A DNA stretch of 64,000 nt from Candidatus Parcubacteria bacterium (GCA_023443725.1 JAEZTF010000007.1:137964-201963), one strand, 5' to 3'; shown: positions 8,405-16,967, counted from the first letter of the stretch. Numbers and translations are program-made. The notes: generated from the letters alone by a model not told the origin.

Positions 8405-8689
8405 ATGGAAAAAGGTTATGTCGTAGTTAAAGGAAGTCATTCTTCAAACGAAGCTGACGCAATAAAAAATCGGCCTCCAGAAGGAGATGTCGAAGTTCTT
8501 ATTCATGAGCTTAAAAGTCATGGACTCATTACACCATCGTGTATTCCAGGGGAATATTTATCCGTAATTAATTTCTTGTCGACAAGAAAGAGCGAAGTCT
8601 CGGCTTTTGTCAGAAACAAAGGCTTTGATTTATACATTTGTGTTCCTCTTTCAAAACCACCGGCAGGAAAACAGCGTTATTCAGAATGA
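8405..8689 (+). CDS. Hypothetical small soluble protein
   Basis: An unrecognised 94-aa protein with no membrane segment or signal peptide. It begins EKGYVVVKGSHSSNEADAIK and has a mixed alpha/beta pattern ending FVRNKGFDLYICVPLSKPP. A GGAGG site lies 13 bases before the ATG, slightly far, but no better in-frame start exists. It ends in TGA, which shows TGA is a stop here. It is the first of three consecutive small genes with SD sites, each with its own hairpin terminator or promoter or coupled to the next. Confidence 0.7.
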   Translation: MEKGYVVVKGSHSSNEADAIKNRPPEGDVEVLIHELKSHGLITPSCIPGEYLSVINFLSTRKSEVSAFVRNKGFDLYICVPLSKPPAGKQRYSE

Positions 8690-8717
8690 CATATAAACCA
8701 TAGTAATCGTCTCTAAC

Positions 8718-8776
8718 GAGGTTGTGTTTAGGGTTTTTACCCTTTTCTTACCAGCACAACCTCTTTCCCTTTTTAT
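8718..8776 (+). terminator. Intrinsic terminator after the 94-aa gene
   Basis: GAGGTTGTG pairs with CACAACCTC around a 28-base spacer that itself contains GGGT/ACCC, and a T-rich tract follows. Confidence 0.75.
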
Positions 8777-8785
8777 CCCAAAAAC

Positions 8786-8814
8786 TTGTATTTATTTATA
8801 TTTTTTAGTAAAAT
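8786..8814 (+). promoter_or_regulatory. Promoter for the 124-aa/97-aa gene pair
   Basis: TTGTAT, a 17-base spacer and TAAAAT are followed by a leader of about 90 bases. Confidence 0.6.
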
Positions 8815-8909
8815 TACCCCCTGTAAATTTTCAGAAAGCAATTTCTGTTTTTTTACGAACGTTCAAAATCTATAAAGAAAACAATAATAAGATAGAAGGA
8901 GACATTTTC

Positions 8910-9284
8910 ATGAATGATGGCAAGATCCTACCCTTTAGTATCGAAATGCTAAAAGTCAAACTTGTTGTTAATCCTAACTACAAGTTTGATGATCAAGAAA
9001 ATCCCCCAGAAAAATATTTTCATCAACTTGTTGGTTTTTTCAACCGAAGCAGTAGTCAAACGGTTGAAATTCATGATGAAGATGGTTACATTTTGATTCC
9101 AATTAGCGAATCGGCTAACATCGAAATGTACAAATCTCTTTGGACCATTCATAAAATTCATAGTAAAAAACAAGAAAACACCGAAACAATTCCAAAACAC
9201 ATCGAACTAAAATTTACTACAGTAAAGTGCACCACCGAATCATTTGATAATTTTTTATACTTTTGTGCTGAAACAACTAGTTGA
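8910..9284 (+). CDS. Hypothetical soluble protein
   Basis: An unrecognised 124-aa protein with beta-rich spacing and no signal peptide or membrane segment. Its parts include MLKVKLVVNPNYKFDD, HDEDGYILIPISES and KHIELKFTTVKCTTESF. The frame is open upstream, but the ATG here is preceded by AGAAGGAG at good spacing, while the upstream extension would cross the previous terminator. The next gene's SD site overlaps this gene's stop, so the two are translationally linked. Confidence 0.68.
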   Translation: MNDGKILPFSIEMLKVKLVVNPNYKFDDQENPPEKYFHQLVGFFNRSSSQTVEIHDEDGYILIPISESANIEMYKSLWTIHKIHSKKQENTETIPKHIELKFTTVKCTTESFDNFLYFCAETTS

Positions 9285-9301
9285 AAGGAGGTTCTGTTTG
9301 T

Positions 9302-9595
9302 ATGACACAAACATTATTTGGTCAGAGACACCTTATGATCAAAATTCTCAACAAAGAATCAGAAAAAGATCAAACAGGCAAAAGTCCACAAGACTATCAA
9401 CAAGGGATCATTGAAGATTGTCTCAATGTCGTCTTGCGTGAAAACAAAGCCATTGGAATCGATGTTATCAAACTTCTCAAGCCCATAGACCCTCGTCAAT
9501 TCGACGATGAAGTCAGTTCTTTAGAAGGTCTAATCAAACAATATGTAATGGAATACGAATTAGACAATCTTAGGTTCACTATCACTTATTGTTAA
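9302..9595 (+). CDS. Hypothetical small, mostly helical protein
   Basis: An unrecognised 97-aa protein with acidic, helical segments (QGIIEDCLNVVLRENKAIG, SSLEGLIKQYVMEYELDN). The ATG was chosen for its GAAAGGAGG site, which overlaps the stop of the previous gene; an ATG at 9281 lacks this. A long hairpin follows the stop. It is probably cotranscribed with the 124-aa gene. Confidence 0.68.
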   Translation: MTQTLFGQRHLMIKILNKESEKDQTGKSPQDYQQGIIEDCLNVVLRENKAIGIDVIKLLKPIDPRQFDDEVSSLEGLIKQYVMEYELDNLRFTITYC

Positions 9596-9608
9596 CTTTA
9601 TGGATTTG

Positions 9609-9667
9609 TGGAAGCACGGAAACTTAACAAATTATTTAAAAAATAAAATGTTAAACTCCGTGCTTCC
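9609..9667 (+). terminator. Long hairpin, probable terminator
   Basis: GGAAGCACGG pairs with CCGTGCTTCC, with an inner TTAACA/TGTTAA stem. The T tract is interrupted, so termination efficiency is uncertain. Confidence 0.6.
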
Positions 9668-9680
9668 CAAATTCTCTTTA

Positions 9681-9709
9681 TTTACAATCCTAAATTATTA
9701 AGTTATAAT
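9681..9709 (+). promoter_or_regulatory. Promoter of the rplJ-rplL operon
   Basis: TTTACA, a 17-base spacer and TATAAT are followed by the L10 leader about seven bases downstream. Confidence 0.75.
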
Positions 9710-9715
9710 TCTCCA

Positions 9716-9811
9716 TCAACCGAAGACAGCCAGCATTCAAATAAGTCTAGCCGAGGCAAAACAATTTATTTTGTTTTATCTACACCTCGCATCTTCGGCG
9801 AGGTTTTTTTT
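9716..9811 (+). ncRNA. Ribosomal L10 leader with attenuator
   Basis: The leader contains ACCGAAGACAGC and, further on, GCCGAGG, the conserved parts of the L10 leader that the L10-L12 complex binds. It ends in CCTCGC/GCGAGG followed by eight T, a classic attenuator. Excess L10 would be expected to favour termination and lower rplJL expression. About 100 further bases with an ACTCCG/CGGAGT hairpin separate it from rplJ. The assignment is by motif and position, not by a covariance search. Confidence 0.75.
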
Positions 9812-9908
9812 GTTAAATAGGTCTAAATTTGAACCGTAGGGCCAAATTTTGCCTATTTATCAAACTCCGATTTATCGGAGTAAACAATTAAAATTTATTT
9901 AAAAACAA

Positions 9909-10421
9909 ATGCCAGCAATCAAAAAAATCGAACAAGTCGACCAAGTTGCTAAAAAATTAGCTGATGCTAAATCTGTAGCTTTGATTCAATATCAAGGTTT
10001 AAATGCTGCCGATATAGAGCAACTCCGAGCTAATATTCGTGCCAACGGTGGACAAATGGAAGTTGTCAAAAACTCTCTTATTACTCGTGCTTTAGAAAAA
10101 ATGGGGATTAAACTCCCAGAAGTTCTTACTGGACCAACCTCTATCACCTATTGTAATGACGATGAAGTTGCTCCTTTAAAAGAAATTGACAAAGTCAATA
10201 AAGCCAAAGAAGTAACTTCTTTTAAATATGGTATTTTTGACAAAAAACTTTTATCTCTTGATGAATTAAAAACTTTCATCAATTTACCTTCCAAAACCAC
10301 TCTTATTTCTCAATTTGTTGGTGGTTTAGCCAACCCTCTTCAAAGATTGGCTTATGCTCTCCGTTACAACCAAACCAATTTGGTTTTAACTCTAAAAGCA
10401 CTTGCTGAAAAGCAAAAATAA
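9909..10421 (+). CDS. rplJ: 50S ribosomal protein L10
   Basis: The base of the ribosomal stalk, anchoring L7/L12 dimers. It has the normal length (170 aa) and typical L10 stretches: VAKKLADAKSVALIQYQGL near the N-terminus, NGGQMEVVKNSLITRALEKM near 57-76 and FVGGLANPLQRLAYALRY near the C-terminus. The initiator lacks an SD site. It sits downstream of an L10 leader and directly upstream of rplL, as usual. The surroundings differ from the common rplK-A-J-L cluster: rplKA is 8.7 kb upstream behind its own terminator. Confidence 0.97.
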   Translation: MPAIKKIEQVDQVAKKLADAKSVALIQYQGLNAADIEQLRANIRANGGQMEVVKNSLITRALEKMGIKLPEVLTGPTSITYCNDDEVAPLKEIDKVNKAKEVTSFKYGIFDKKLLSLDELKTFINLPSKTTLISQFVGGLANPLQRLAYALRYNQTNLVLTLKALAEKQK

Positions 10422-10455
10422 AATTATTAATTATTTATTAAAAATTTAAAAAAAT

Positions 10456-10836
10456 ATGTCAGATAAAATTCAAAAAATAATCGATTCTGTCGCTGAATTA
10501 AGCGTTCTTGAGCTTTCTGAATTAGTTAAAGCTCTCGAAGAGAAATTCGATGTTAAAGCTGTCGCTGCTGCTCCTGTAGCTGCTGCTCCTGCTGCTGGTG
10601 CTGCTGCTCCTGCTGCTGAAGAAAAAAGTGAATTTGATGTCGTCATCACTTCTGGTGGTGCCAACAAAATCGCTGTTATCAAAGTAGTCCGTGAATTCAA
10701 ACCAGAATTAGGTTTGAAAGAAGCTAAGGATATGGTTGATACTTGTCCAGCTACTTTAGGTACTATGAAAAAAGATGCTGCTAATGATGCAAAAGCAAAA
10801 TTAGAAGCTGCCGGTGCCCAAGTCGAATTAAAATAA
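10456..10836 (+). CDS. rplL: 50S ribosomal protein L7/L12
   Basis: The stalk protein that recruits translation factors. At 126 aa it has the three usual parts: a helical N-terminal dimerisation domain (1-32), an Ala/Pro hinge near 37-54 ([20 protein letters not shown]), and the C-terminal factor-binding domain with [20 protein letters not shown] and AKDMVD. The hinge is encoded by near-repetitive GCT-rich triplets. It follows rplJ by 34 bases and ends at a strong terminator. Confidence 0.98.
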   Translation: MSDKIQKIIDSVAELSVLELSELVKALEEKFDVKAVAAAPVAAAPAAGAAAPAAEEKSEFDVVITSGGANKIAVIKVVREFKPELGLKEAKDMVDTCPATLGTMKKDAANDAKAKLEAAGAQVELK

Positions 10837-10857
10837 TTCTCTTATTTTAAAACCTTA

Positions 10858-10882
10858 AAGCCCGCCTCCCGGCGGGCTTTTT
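10858..10882 (+). terminator. Intrinsic terminator after rplL
   Basis: AAGCCCGCC and GGCGGGCTT form a GC-rich stem with a TCCC loop and a T run. Confidence 0.92.
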
Positions 10883-10905
10883 AGTTAATTAAAAAGAGAA
10901 TAATT

Positions 10906-11781
10906 TTATTTATTAATCTTTATATTAGGCAAAACGGCTGACACCAAAATCAAAATACTTCCAATAATTACTCCCCATCCAACCACTTCTCCAAAAAACA
11001 CTGCTCCAAAAACCACTCCAAAAATAATTTCCACCAATCCAATTAAACTTCCAATACTTGGTTCCAAATGTTTATAACCCTCAATCACTGCCAAATTAGC
11101 CACCAAGAAAGCCACCAAATATCCCAGCTGAGCTAACCATGGCACATTAAATCCAAAAACAGGCAAAGAATCTTTGAATATTGCCGACATTATAAAATTG
11201 ACCACTGTAATTGAAATAAAATAACTAGTCATTATTTGTATCTCTGGATAATCACCAGATAATTTTTTGGTAAAGACTACTCCTCCCGCTCCCATCAAAC
11301 CTGCCAAAATAGTCAAAGCTACCGCCAACAATTGACTTGAATTTAAAGTTAGTTGATAAATCGCCACCATCCCAAAAATTGCCAACACCAAACTTATCCA
11401 TTTTATTTTGGTTATCTTTTCATTAAATCCAAATCGACCAATCACATATCCACCAATCAACAAAGCCGCATAAAACATCAACGTTGCCGTGCCCACACTC
11501 AAATGTTTGAATCCATAAAAATATGGTGCCTGATTTAAACCCATGAGAGCAATTACTCCAAACCAAATCCAGTCTTTTTTATTAATTGGTTTTAAAAATT
11601 TAAAAAAGAAATTTAAAATCAAAGTACCGATTAATAGCACTAAAGCTCTAGTCCAGGCTTGAGAAAACTCTCCAAAATAATTAGCCATTAATCTTGACCA
11701 AACTCCATAAGAGGCATAAAAAAACGCCGACGTCAAAATAAAAGCACTTCCTCTAACTTTTTGACTAGTTATTTTTTTCAT
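10906..11781 (-). CDS. EamA/DMT-family membrane transporter
   Basis: A 291-aa protein with about ten membrane helices in two EamA-type halves. Typical stretches are FILTSAFFYASYGVWSRL near the N-terminus, ALMGLNQAPYFYGFKHL near 85, and EPSIGSLIGLVEIIFGVVFG in the second half. Such carriers export or import metabolites; the substrate cannot be read. The ATG at 11781 is eight bases after a TATATT -10 and is preferred to a TTG six codons upstream. It is divergent from a TrmB-type regulator, which may control it. Confidence 0.87.
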   Translation of the reverse strand: MKKITSQKVRGSAFILTSAFFYASYGVWSRLMANYFGEFSQAWTRALVLLIGTLILNFFFKFLKPINKKDWIWFGVIALMGLNQAPYFYGFKHLSVGTATLMFYAALLIGGYVIGRFGFNEKITKIKWISLVLAIFGMVAIYQLTLNSSQLLAVALTILAGLMGAGGVVFTKKLSGDYPEIQIMTSYFISITVVNFIMSAIFKDSLPVFGFNVPWLAQLGYLVAFLVANLAVIEGYKHLEPSIGSLIGLVEIIFGVVFGAVFFGEVVGWGVIIGSILILVSAVLPNIKINK

Positions 11782-11822
11782 TCTGATTGAATATATCAAT
11801 TAAATTGATTAAAATATAGCTG

Positions 11823-12602
11823 ATGTCCGAACAAACAGACAACCTAAATTTTCTCCTAAAACCATTTGGTTTAACCTCAGAAGAATCTAATATCTACCTA
11901 AATCTACTTGAAAACAGTACTTCATCGGCTCTAAAAATTAGTCGTCAAATAAATATGGCTCGCACTAAAGTGTATCGTATTTTGGACAAACTTATTGAAA
12001 AACAACTTGTCGTCCAACAATATAATCAAAACGGTTTTAAATTTAAAGCCAACCACCCATCCAAATTAAACCAACTAATTACTCAAAAAGAAATTGAAAT
12101 TTCTAGCCTTAAACAATCACTTCCTCAAACCATTGATCTGCTCGAAAAACATATAAATCTTAATCATCCTCAATCTCAAATCCTTTATTATCAAGGTCAA
12201 GATGGTCTTTCTCAAGTTAATTGGAATTTGCTTAATGCTAAAAAGGAATTTTTAAGTTATGAAGTTGATACCGCCGATGCTTATCTTCCTCACTCTGAAG
12301 CCGAAAAACTTCGCCAAGCCCTAATCGACAAAAATATTACCTCTAGAACCTTAATGAACAAAAAAATTTCTAGTAATTTTTCTCAAATCTCTAAATTAGA
12401 TATTTTTCAAGAGATACGATTTATACTGCCAAAAATCTTAACTATAAAATCAGATATCTTCATTTACAACGACATTTTTACTATTTGCCATTATCTTGAC
12501 AATAAAGATGTTTTTTGTCTTGAAATTAAAAATCAATTTCTGGTCGACATGCAAAAACAAATCTTTGAAAATCTTTGGAATCAATCTAAAAAAAATATTT
12601 AA
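11823..12602 (+). CDS. TrmB-family transcriptional regulator
   Basis: The N-terminal winged helix (residues ~10-75) has the TrmB pattern: LKPFGLTSEESNIYLNLLE, ALKISRQINMARTKVYRILD and DKLIEKQLVV. A helical linker and a C-terminal ligand/effector-like domain follow. TrmB regulators are best known from archaea, controlling sugar uptake. TAAAAT lies seven bases before the ATG, so the transcript is probably leaderless. The divergent transporter 41 bases away is a natural candidate target. Confidence 0.82.
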   Translation: MSEQTDNLNFLLKPFGLTSEESNIYLNLLENSTSSALKISRQINMARTKVYRILDKLIEKQLVVQQYNQNGFKFKANHPSKLNQLITQKEIEISSLKQSLPQTIDLLEKHINLNHPQSQILYYQGQDGLSQVNWNLLNAKKEFLSYEVDTADAYLPHSEAEKLRQALIDKNITSRTLMNKKISSNFSQISKLDIFQEIRFILPKILTIKSDIFIYNDIFTICHYLDNKDVFCLEIKNQFLVDMQKQIFENLWNQSKKNI

Positions 12603-12604
12603 AT

Positions 12605-13084
12605 CTATTTTTTATCTAAAAAATCCCCCCAACCAATTTTGGTAAACGTTTTTCGACATTCTTTTTCCAATACCCCACCAACCACTTCCGGTTCTTTATC
12701 AAAAGGTGGATTGAATTTAGCCAAGCTCTTATCCTCCAAAATATTCCATTTGTTATGTCCGCCCATATTCGGTGATTTTACTCCATAAATTACTCTCTTA
12801 AAATGCAATTCTCTCATCATAAACGAACACATTGGACAAGGTTCACAATTTGAATATATTTCACAAGTCGATAAATCTTTTGTATTCAACTTCTTTTGAG
12901 CTTTTCTCATTACCATAATCTCAGCGTGACTAGTAATATCATGTTTTTTCTCATTAGCATTGGTTGAAGATACAATTATCTTCCCATCTCTTACAATTAA
13001 GCTTCCAAAAGGTGCCTCACCTTTTTTAATCGACATCTCTGCCAAAGCAATACATTTTTTAATAAAAAATTCATCTCTTTTCAT
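12605..13084 (-). CDS. CMP/dCMP-type nucleoside deaminase (guanine deaminase/TadA-like)
   Basis: The zinc-binding deaminase motifs are clear: HAEIMVMRKA (His and catalytic Glu, residues ~53-62) and CEPCPMC (two Cys, ~81-87). Length (159 aa) and the C-terminal NPPFDKEPEVVGGVLEKECR stretch fit the guanine-deaminase/TadA-like group. It could be the tRNA-adenosine deaminase or a free-base deaminase, and sequence reading does not separate these. A -10 TATAAT is six bases before the ATG. It converges with the TrmB-type gene. Confidence 0.85.
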   Translation of the reverse strand: MKRDEFFIKKCIALAEMSIKKGEAPFGSLIVRDGKIIVSSTNANEKKHDITSHAEIMVMRKAQKKLNTKDLSTCEIYSNCEPCPMCSFMMRELHFKRVIYGVKSPNMGGHNKWNILEDKSLAKFNPPFDKEPEVVGGVLEKECRKTFTKIGWGDFLDKK

Positions 13085-13120
13085 ATACCCATTATACCTT
13101 CATGTTAAAATGAATTACCT

Positions 13121-14191
13121 ATGAATTATGCAGTAATCATGGCCGGAGGATCCGGCTCCCGTCTTTGGCCGCTTAGTCGTAAAAATAAACCAAAACAGTT
13201 TCAGCCTTTAATTTCAGAAAAAACTCTCCTTCAGGAAACTTTTGATCGGGTTAAACAAATTCTTCCCGAAAAACAAATATTTGTCTCTGCTACTCCAGAA
13301 TATGGCGAAGAAATTCTTCGTCAACTTCCTACTCTTCCAAAAGAAAACTGTATTCTCGAACCAAGTGCTCGCAATACTACTGCTGCTCACGGTTTTATTG
13401 CTATTCATTTACTTCGTTTAGACAAAGATGCTGTCTTTACTACTCTTCCTTCAGATCATTCAATTCAAGATGTTCCTGCATTTATAAAAGCTACCCAAGC
13501 TTCATTTGAGGCTATTGCTCAACATCCAGACAAATTAGTTACCTTGGGTATTACCCCTACTAGACCAGAAACTGGACTTGGTTATATCAAAATTGATAAA
13601 GAATTTGGTGAAATTTTAGGAGAAAAATTTTATACTGTCGATTCTTTTGTTGAAAAACCTGATTTAGAAACTGCCAAAAAATATGTTTCCGACTGGGGTT
13701 ATCTCTGGAATAGTGCCAATTATATGGCTAAAGCTGATGTTTTGATGGGTTGGATTAAAAAATATCGCCCTGCTACATATGATCTTTTAGAAGAAATTGA
13801 CGAGCTTATCAAAAAAGATCCAAAAGATCCAAAAATAGCCCAAACTTATGAAAAAATAGATAAAGAACAATTGGCTGACTCTATTGCTGAACAACCAGAC
13901 TGTCCTACTCTAGTTATCCCTGTCAATTTAGGTTGGGATGATGTTGGTAATTGGGGTGCCATTTTTGATCTTATTTCTAAAACCAAAAATATTAACATTG
14001 TTACCAAAGGTCAAGTTGTTGACCACGATAGTCATAATTGTCTTGTTTATGGAGATAAAAAACCTATCGCTATTTTAGGTCTTGAAGATATTGTGGTTAT
14101 CGATTCTCCAGATGCCCTTTTGGTTACCACTAGAGACAAAGCTCAAAATATTAAAGATCTCCTCCCTAAGCTCGACGAAAAACTACTCTAA
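13121..14191 (+). CDS. manC: Mannose-1-phosphate guanylyltransferase
   Basis: It makes GDP-mannose from mannose-1-phosphate and GTP for glycan synthesis. The nucleotide-binding motif VIMAGGSGSRLWPLSRKNKP is at residues 5-24, with EPSARNTTAAHGF near 82 and FVEKPDLETAKKYV near 173. The WNSANYMAKADVLM region and PVNLGWDDVGNW complete the family pattern. At 356 aa it is the short form without the C-terminal isomerase domain. An extended -10 TGTTAAAAT ends nine bases before the ATG. It lies near an epimerase and pairs functionally with surface polysaccharide supply. Confidence 0.94.
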   Translation: MNYAVIMAGGSGSRLWPLSRKNKPKQFQPLISEKTLLQETFDRVKQILPEKQIFVSATPEYGEEILRQLPTLPKENCILEPSARNTTAAHGFIAIHLLRLDKDAVFTTLPSDHSIQDVPAFIKATQASFEAIAQHPDKLVTLGITPTRPETGLGYIKIDKEFGEILGEKFYTVDSFVEKPDLETAKKYVSDWGYLWNSANYMAKADVLMGWIKKYRPATYDLLEEIDELIKKDPKDPKIAQTYEKIDKEQLADSIAEQPDCPTLVIPVNLGWDDVGNWGAIFDLISKTKNINIVTKGQVVDHDSHNCLVYGDKKPIAILGLEDIVVIDSPDALLVTTRDKAQNIKDLLPKLDEKLL

Positions 14192-14205
14192 ATTTTATTG
14201 AAACC

Positions 14206-14236
14206 AAAAAACCGGCAATTTTACTTGCCGGTTTTT
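14206..14236. terminator. Bidirectional terminator between manC and the epimerase gene
   Basis: AAAAACCGGCAA pairs with TTGCCGGTTTTT with a six-base loop. A and T runs on both flanks suit both convergent genes. Confidence 0.9.
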
Positions 14237-14251
14237 AATTTACAACAACCT

Positions 14252-15199
14252 TTATTCTTGCATCAATGGAATTCTTGAAGGATCAAGATTGTCTACAATC
14301 TCTTTAATTCCCTCTTCTAATCCTACACTTGGTGCATAACCTAATTCAGTTGAAATTTTTTCAATTCCAGCTAATTGAGTTTTAATATAAATTCCTTTTA
14401 AAGGATTTGGAATTAATTGTGGTGGAATATTTTTACCCATCACTTTATTAATAATCCCTACCAATTCGTTTAAGCTAATAGCAGTTGCTGTTCCAATATT
14501 AAAAATATTGAAACCATATTTTTTCTCGCTATTCATAGCTTTCTCAATGCCTTGACAGACATCTCGAACATTGGTGAAATCTCTTTCTTGAGTTCCATCA
14601 CCATACAAAACCGCTGGTTTACCCTTGGCCATTTCCCAAATAAATTGAGAAAGTACATTTGCATAAACCTTTTTATGACCTTCATTTGGACCATAAACTG
14701 ACATAAATCTGAAAGCAATGATCTCTAAATCATATTTAGTTGAATAAATTCGTGAAGTTCCTTCTTGAGCGAATTTAGTTACTGAATAAAAATTAGGTGG
14801 AATCACCAATTGATCTTCAGTTAATGGAGTTGGATTATTACCATAAATTGAAGAAGTTGAAGCAAACATGACTTTTTTAGCTTTAATATCTCGAGCATAG
14901 TTCAAAACATCAATGTGGCCCAAAATATTATTTTCAAAAGCCCCTCTTAAATCACTATCAAACATTGGAGCTGAGGACGAAGCTGCCAAATGGACTATAT
15001 AATCCACATAACCCACTTTTTCCAGATCTTCTCTCTTTCTCACATCACCTACAATAAGCTTTACCTCTGGAACTAAGTTTTCTTTTACCCCCAAAGATAA
15101 ATTATCTAAAGCTGTCACTTCGTGACCTTTTTTGACCATTAAGTTACAAAAATTGCTGCCTATAAAACCAGCACCACCGGTAACTAAAATTTTTGCCAT
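14252..15199 (-). CDS. NAD-dependent nucleotide-sugar epimerase/dehydratase
   Basis: An extended short-chain dehydrogenase, 315 aa. The NAD-binding TGGAGFIGSNFCNLMVKKGH motif starts at residue 7, VHLAASSS is at about 69-76, a Ser/Thr-rich FASTSSIYGN near 111-120 gives the catalytic Ser/Thr, and YSVTK is the catalytic Tyr-Lys pair. This fits UDP-glucose 4-epimerase-like or UDP-hexose epimerase enzymes, but the sugar is not decidable by eye. It converges on manC and shares its terminator, consistent with a glycan-precursor locus. Confidence 0.88.
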   Translation of the reverse strand: MAKILVTGGAGFIGSNFCNLMVKKGHEVTALDNLSLGVKENLVPEVKLIVGDVRKREDLEKVGYVDYIVHLAASSSAPMFDSDLRGAFENNILGHIDVLNYARDIKAKKVMFASTSSIYGNNPTPLTEDQLVIPPNFYSVTKFAQEGTSRIYSTKYDLEIIAFRFMSVYGPNEGHKKVYANVLSQFIWEMAKGKPAVLYGDGTQERDFTNVRDVCQGIEKAMNSEKKYGFNIFNIGTATAISLNELVGIINKVMGKNIPPQLIPNPLKGIYIKTQLAGIEKISTELGYAPSVGLEEGIKEIVDNLDPSRIPLMQE

Positions 15200-15267
15200 T
15201 TTTATTCCCTTTTATTAACTAATAATAAAACAAGAGTAAACCATTCTAGCCTTATTGATAATCTTTT

Positions 15268-16260
15268 TCAACCCTTCTTTATGAATCCATTTATATTCTC
15301 TACTGTCGTCTTGATTATTCTCTCTATTGCTTCCTTGGTATTAAAAGCATTATGAGGTGTAAACACCACATCATCTCGATCTCTCAACATATGGAAACTC
15401 AACACTTCTTGTAAATTATCTTTAGTAATTTTTTTACTCATTACCACACTCATACTGTCTACCAACATTTCTTCCTCAGTCACATCTAATCCTGCTCCCG
15501 CCAAAATTTTATTATTTAAAGCCCAAACTAAAGCTTCTGTTTCTACTACTGCCCCTCGAGCCGTATTAACTAGATAACTTCCTGGTTTCATTAACTTAAT
15601 ATTTTTTTTATTTATCATATGAAAAGTTTGTGATATCGCTGGTACATGAAGTGTCACAAAGTCCGACATTTTTAGACAAGTTTCTAAATCGACATATTTA
15701 AAACCCAACTTTTTTGCCACTTTAGGATCTTGATTACCATCCACTCCTAAAACTTTCATTCCAAAGCCCTTGGCGATCTTGATTACATTTTGTCCTATCT
15801 TTCCACAACCAATCACACCCAAAGTTTTTCCAAATAAATCAACCCCCGTTAAACCCTCTGGACTAAATTCCCCTTCTTCAACTGACTGATGAGCTACTAC
15901 AATTTTTCGACTAATTGCTAATAATAACGCAAATGCATATTCAGCCACAGTATTAGAACCATACACTGGCACACTAGTTACAACCACTTTTCTTTTATTA
16001 CATTCCATACAATCTATATGATCCATTCCGGTTGATCTAGTCGCCACCATTTTCAAATTTGGCAATTTAGCCAGTACTTCTTTATCTAATGTGGAATAAA
16101 TAAAAGGTGAGATAATATCGTATTTCTTGGCCAATTCAATATCATCTTGAACCTCCTTTTCAAAAATTCCCACTCCAAAAGTATCCAATTTAGAAATTTC
16201 TCTTTCGATAATTTCTTTTTCCCATGATTTAACTCCAAAAAATGCAACTTTATATTCCAT
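15268..16260 (-). CDS. D-2-hydroxyacid dehydrogenase (D-lactate dehydrogenase-like)
   Basis: A 330-aa NAD-dependent dehydrogenase. The Rossmann motif TLGVIGCGKIGQNVIKIAKG starts near residue 144. The catalytic Arg lies in NTARGAVVETEAL and the Glu/His pair in LDVTEEE and FTPHNAFNT. The N-terminal part with ATRSTGMDHIDCM and NTVAEYAFALLLAISR is typical of D-lactate dehydrogenases. It could regenerate NAD by reducing pyruvate in a fermentative cell, fitting the pgi and ppdK found later in the window. TAGAAT lies five bases before the ATG. Confidence 0.9.
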   Translation of the reverse strand: MEYKVAFFGVKSWEKEIIEREISKLDTFGVGIFEKEVQDDIELAKKYDIISPFIYSTLDKEVLAKLPNLKMVATRSTGMDHIDCMECNKRKVVVTSVPVYGSNTVAEYAFALLLAISRKIVVAHQSVEEGEFSPEGLTGVDLFGKTLGVIGCGKIGQNVIKIAKGFGMKVLGVDGNQDPKVAKKLGFKYVDLETCLKMSDFVTLHVPAISQTFHMINKKNIKLMKPGSYLVNTARGAVVETEALVWALNNKILAGAGLDVTEEEMLVDSMSVVMSKKITKDNLQEVLSFHMLRDRDDVVFTPHNAFNTKEAIERIIKTTVENINGFIKKG

Positions 16261-16355
16261 AAATTATTCTACCTTATTTTTTTTTAAAAAAATCTTTCAA
16301 AAAGATAAATTATCCCTTTCTTTAGAGAAAGAATAATTTTTTTTAAAATTCATTA

Positions 16356-16399
16356 TTGACACACAAATATCCAATGTGATTAACTGATTATAGTTAATC
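16356..16399 (+). promoter_or_regulatory. TTGACA box and 8-bp inverted repeat ahead of a small HTH gene
   Basis: TTGACA (16356-16361) is followed 16 bases later by the perfect inverted repeat GATTAACT-N6-AGTTAATC (16378-16399), which covers the place where the -10 should be. The position suits an operator for autoregulation by the HTH protein encoded next. No good -10 is visible, so the exact promoter is uncertain. Confidence 0.5.
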
Positions 16400-16427
16400 A
16401 TTATTTTGATATTAGAGGAGCCAGTCA

Positions 16428-16685
16428 ATGGATTATCAAACTGAATCACAAGATAAACTTGTGAAACAACAATCCACCCCAAAGAAAATCAATGGCGTTT
16501 CCATTGATAATCTTCCCGATCTTCTCACTGTCGCTGAAGTCGCCGACTTACTTCGAGTCAGCAAATTGACTATTAAGCGCTGGGGAAAGAGAGGTAAATT
16601 GCCCGCTATTCGTATCAATGCCCGCGGTGACCGACGTTACCGCAAAGAGGCTGTGTTGTGGCTTCTTGGTATTCAATCCGAATAA
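16428..16685 (+). CDS. Small excisionase/MerR-like helix-turn-helix DNA-binding protein
   Basis: An 85-aa protein. Residues 29-80 form an excisionase-type winged helix: LLTVAEVADLLRVSKLTIKR, then WGKRGKLPAIRINARGDRRY and RKEAVLWLLG. The N-terminal ~28 residues look disordered. A GAGGAG site precedes the ATG, unlike the leaderless neighbours. Such proteins act as excision factors or small transcription regulators, and no recombinase is adjacent, so regulation is more likely. It may bind the inverted repeat just upstream. Confidence 0.85.
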   Translation: MDYQTESQDKLVKQQSTPKKINGVSIDNLPDLLTVAEVADLLRVSKLTIKRWGKRGKLPAIRINARGDRRYRKEAVLWLLGIQSE

Positions 16686-16751
16686 AAAATTCCTGCCCAA
16701 TTCCTGCCTTGCCCGACTAAAAACGAAGTTTTTGGCGTGGTCCAAATCTAA

Positions 16752-16967
16752 TTAAGCATCACCTGGTACCGGATTACCTGTTGTTTGAGTATGATTAGTC
16801 GATCCTAAATTTCTATCAACGATAGCACCATCATCATTAGAATATCTTATTTCGCTCTTTACACGTTCAACTGGTAAATTATAACAATCATCACCCAGCT
16901 CTGAACCATAATTTCCTTGAACTTTCTTTTCAGTAGCCTCAGAACCAATTTCTGGTATTCTCGTCAT
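16752..16967 (-). CDS. Hypothetical small acidic protein coupled to ruvB
   Basis: An unrecognised 71-aa hydrophilic protein without hydrophobic segments, probably flexible, with a Gly/Pro/Asn-rich C-terminus. Its ATG overlaps the ruvB TGA as ATGA, which suggests translational coupling at the end of the ruv operon. No other support is visible. Confidence 0.5.
   Translation of the reverse strand: MTRIPEIGSEATEKKVQGNYGSELGDDCYNLPVERVKSEIRYSNDDGAIVDRNLGSTNHTQTTGNPVPGDA

Noticed and set aside
8724..8909. N-terminal extension of the 124-aa protein
   Set aside because: The frame is open, but it crosses a terminator and a promoter, while a good SD site marks the ATG at 8910.
10470..10700. 76-codon minus-strand frame rich in Ala
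   Set aside because: It is the complement of the rplL alanine hinge.
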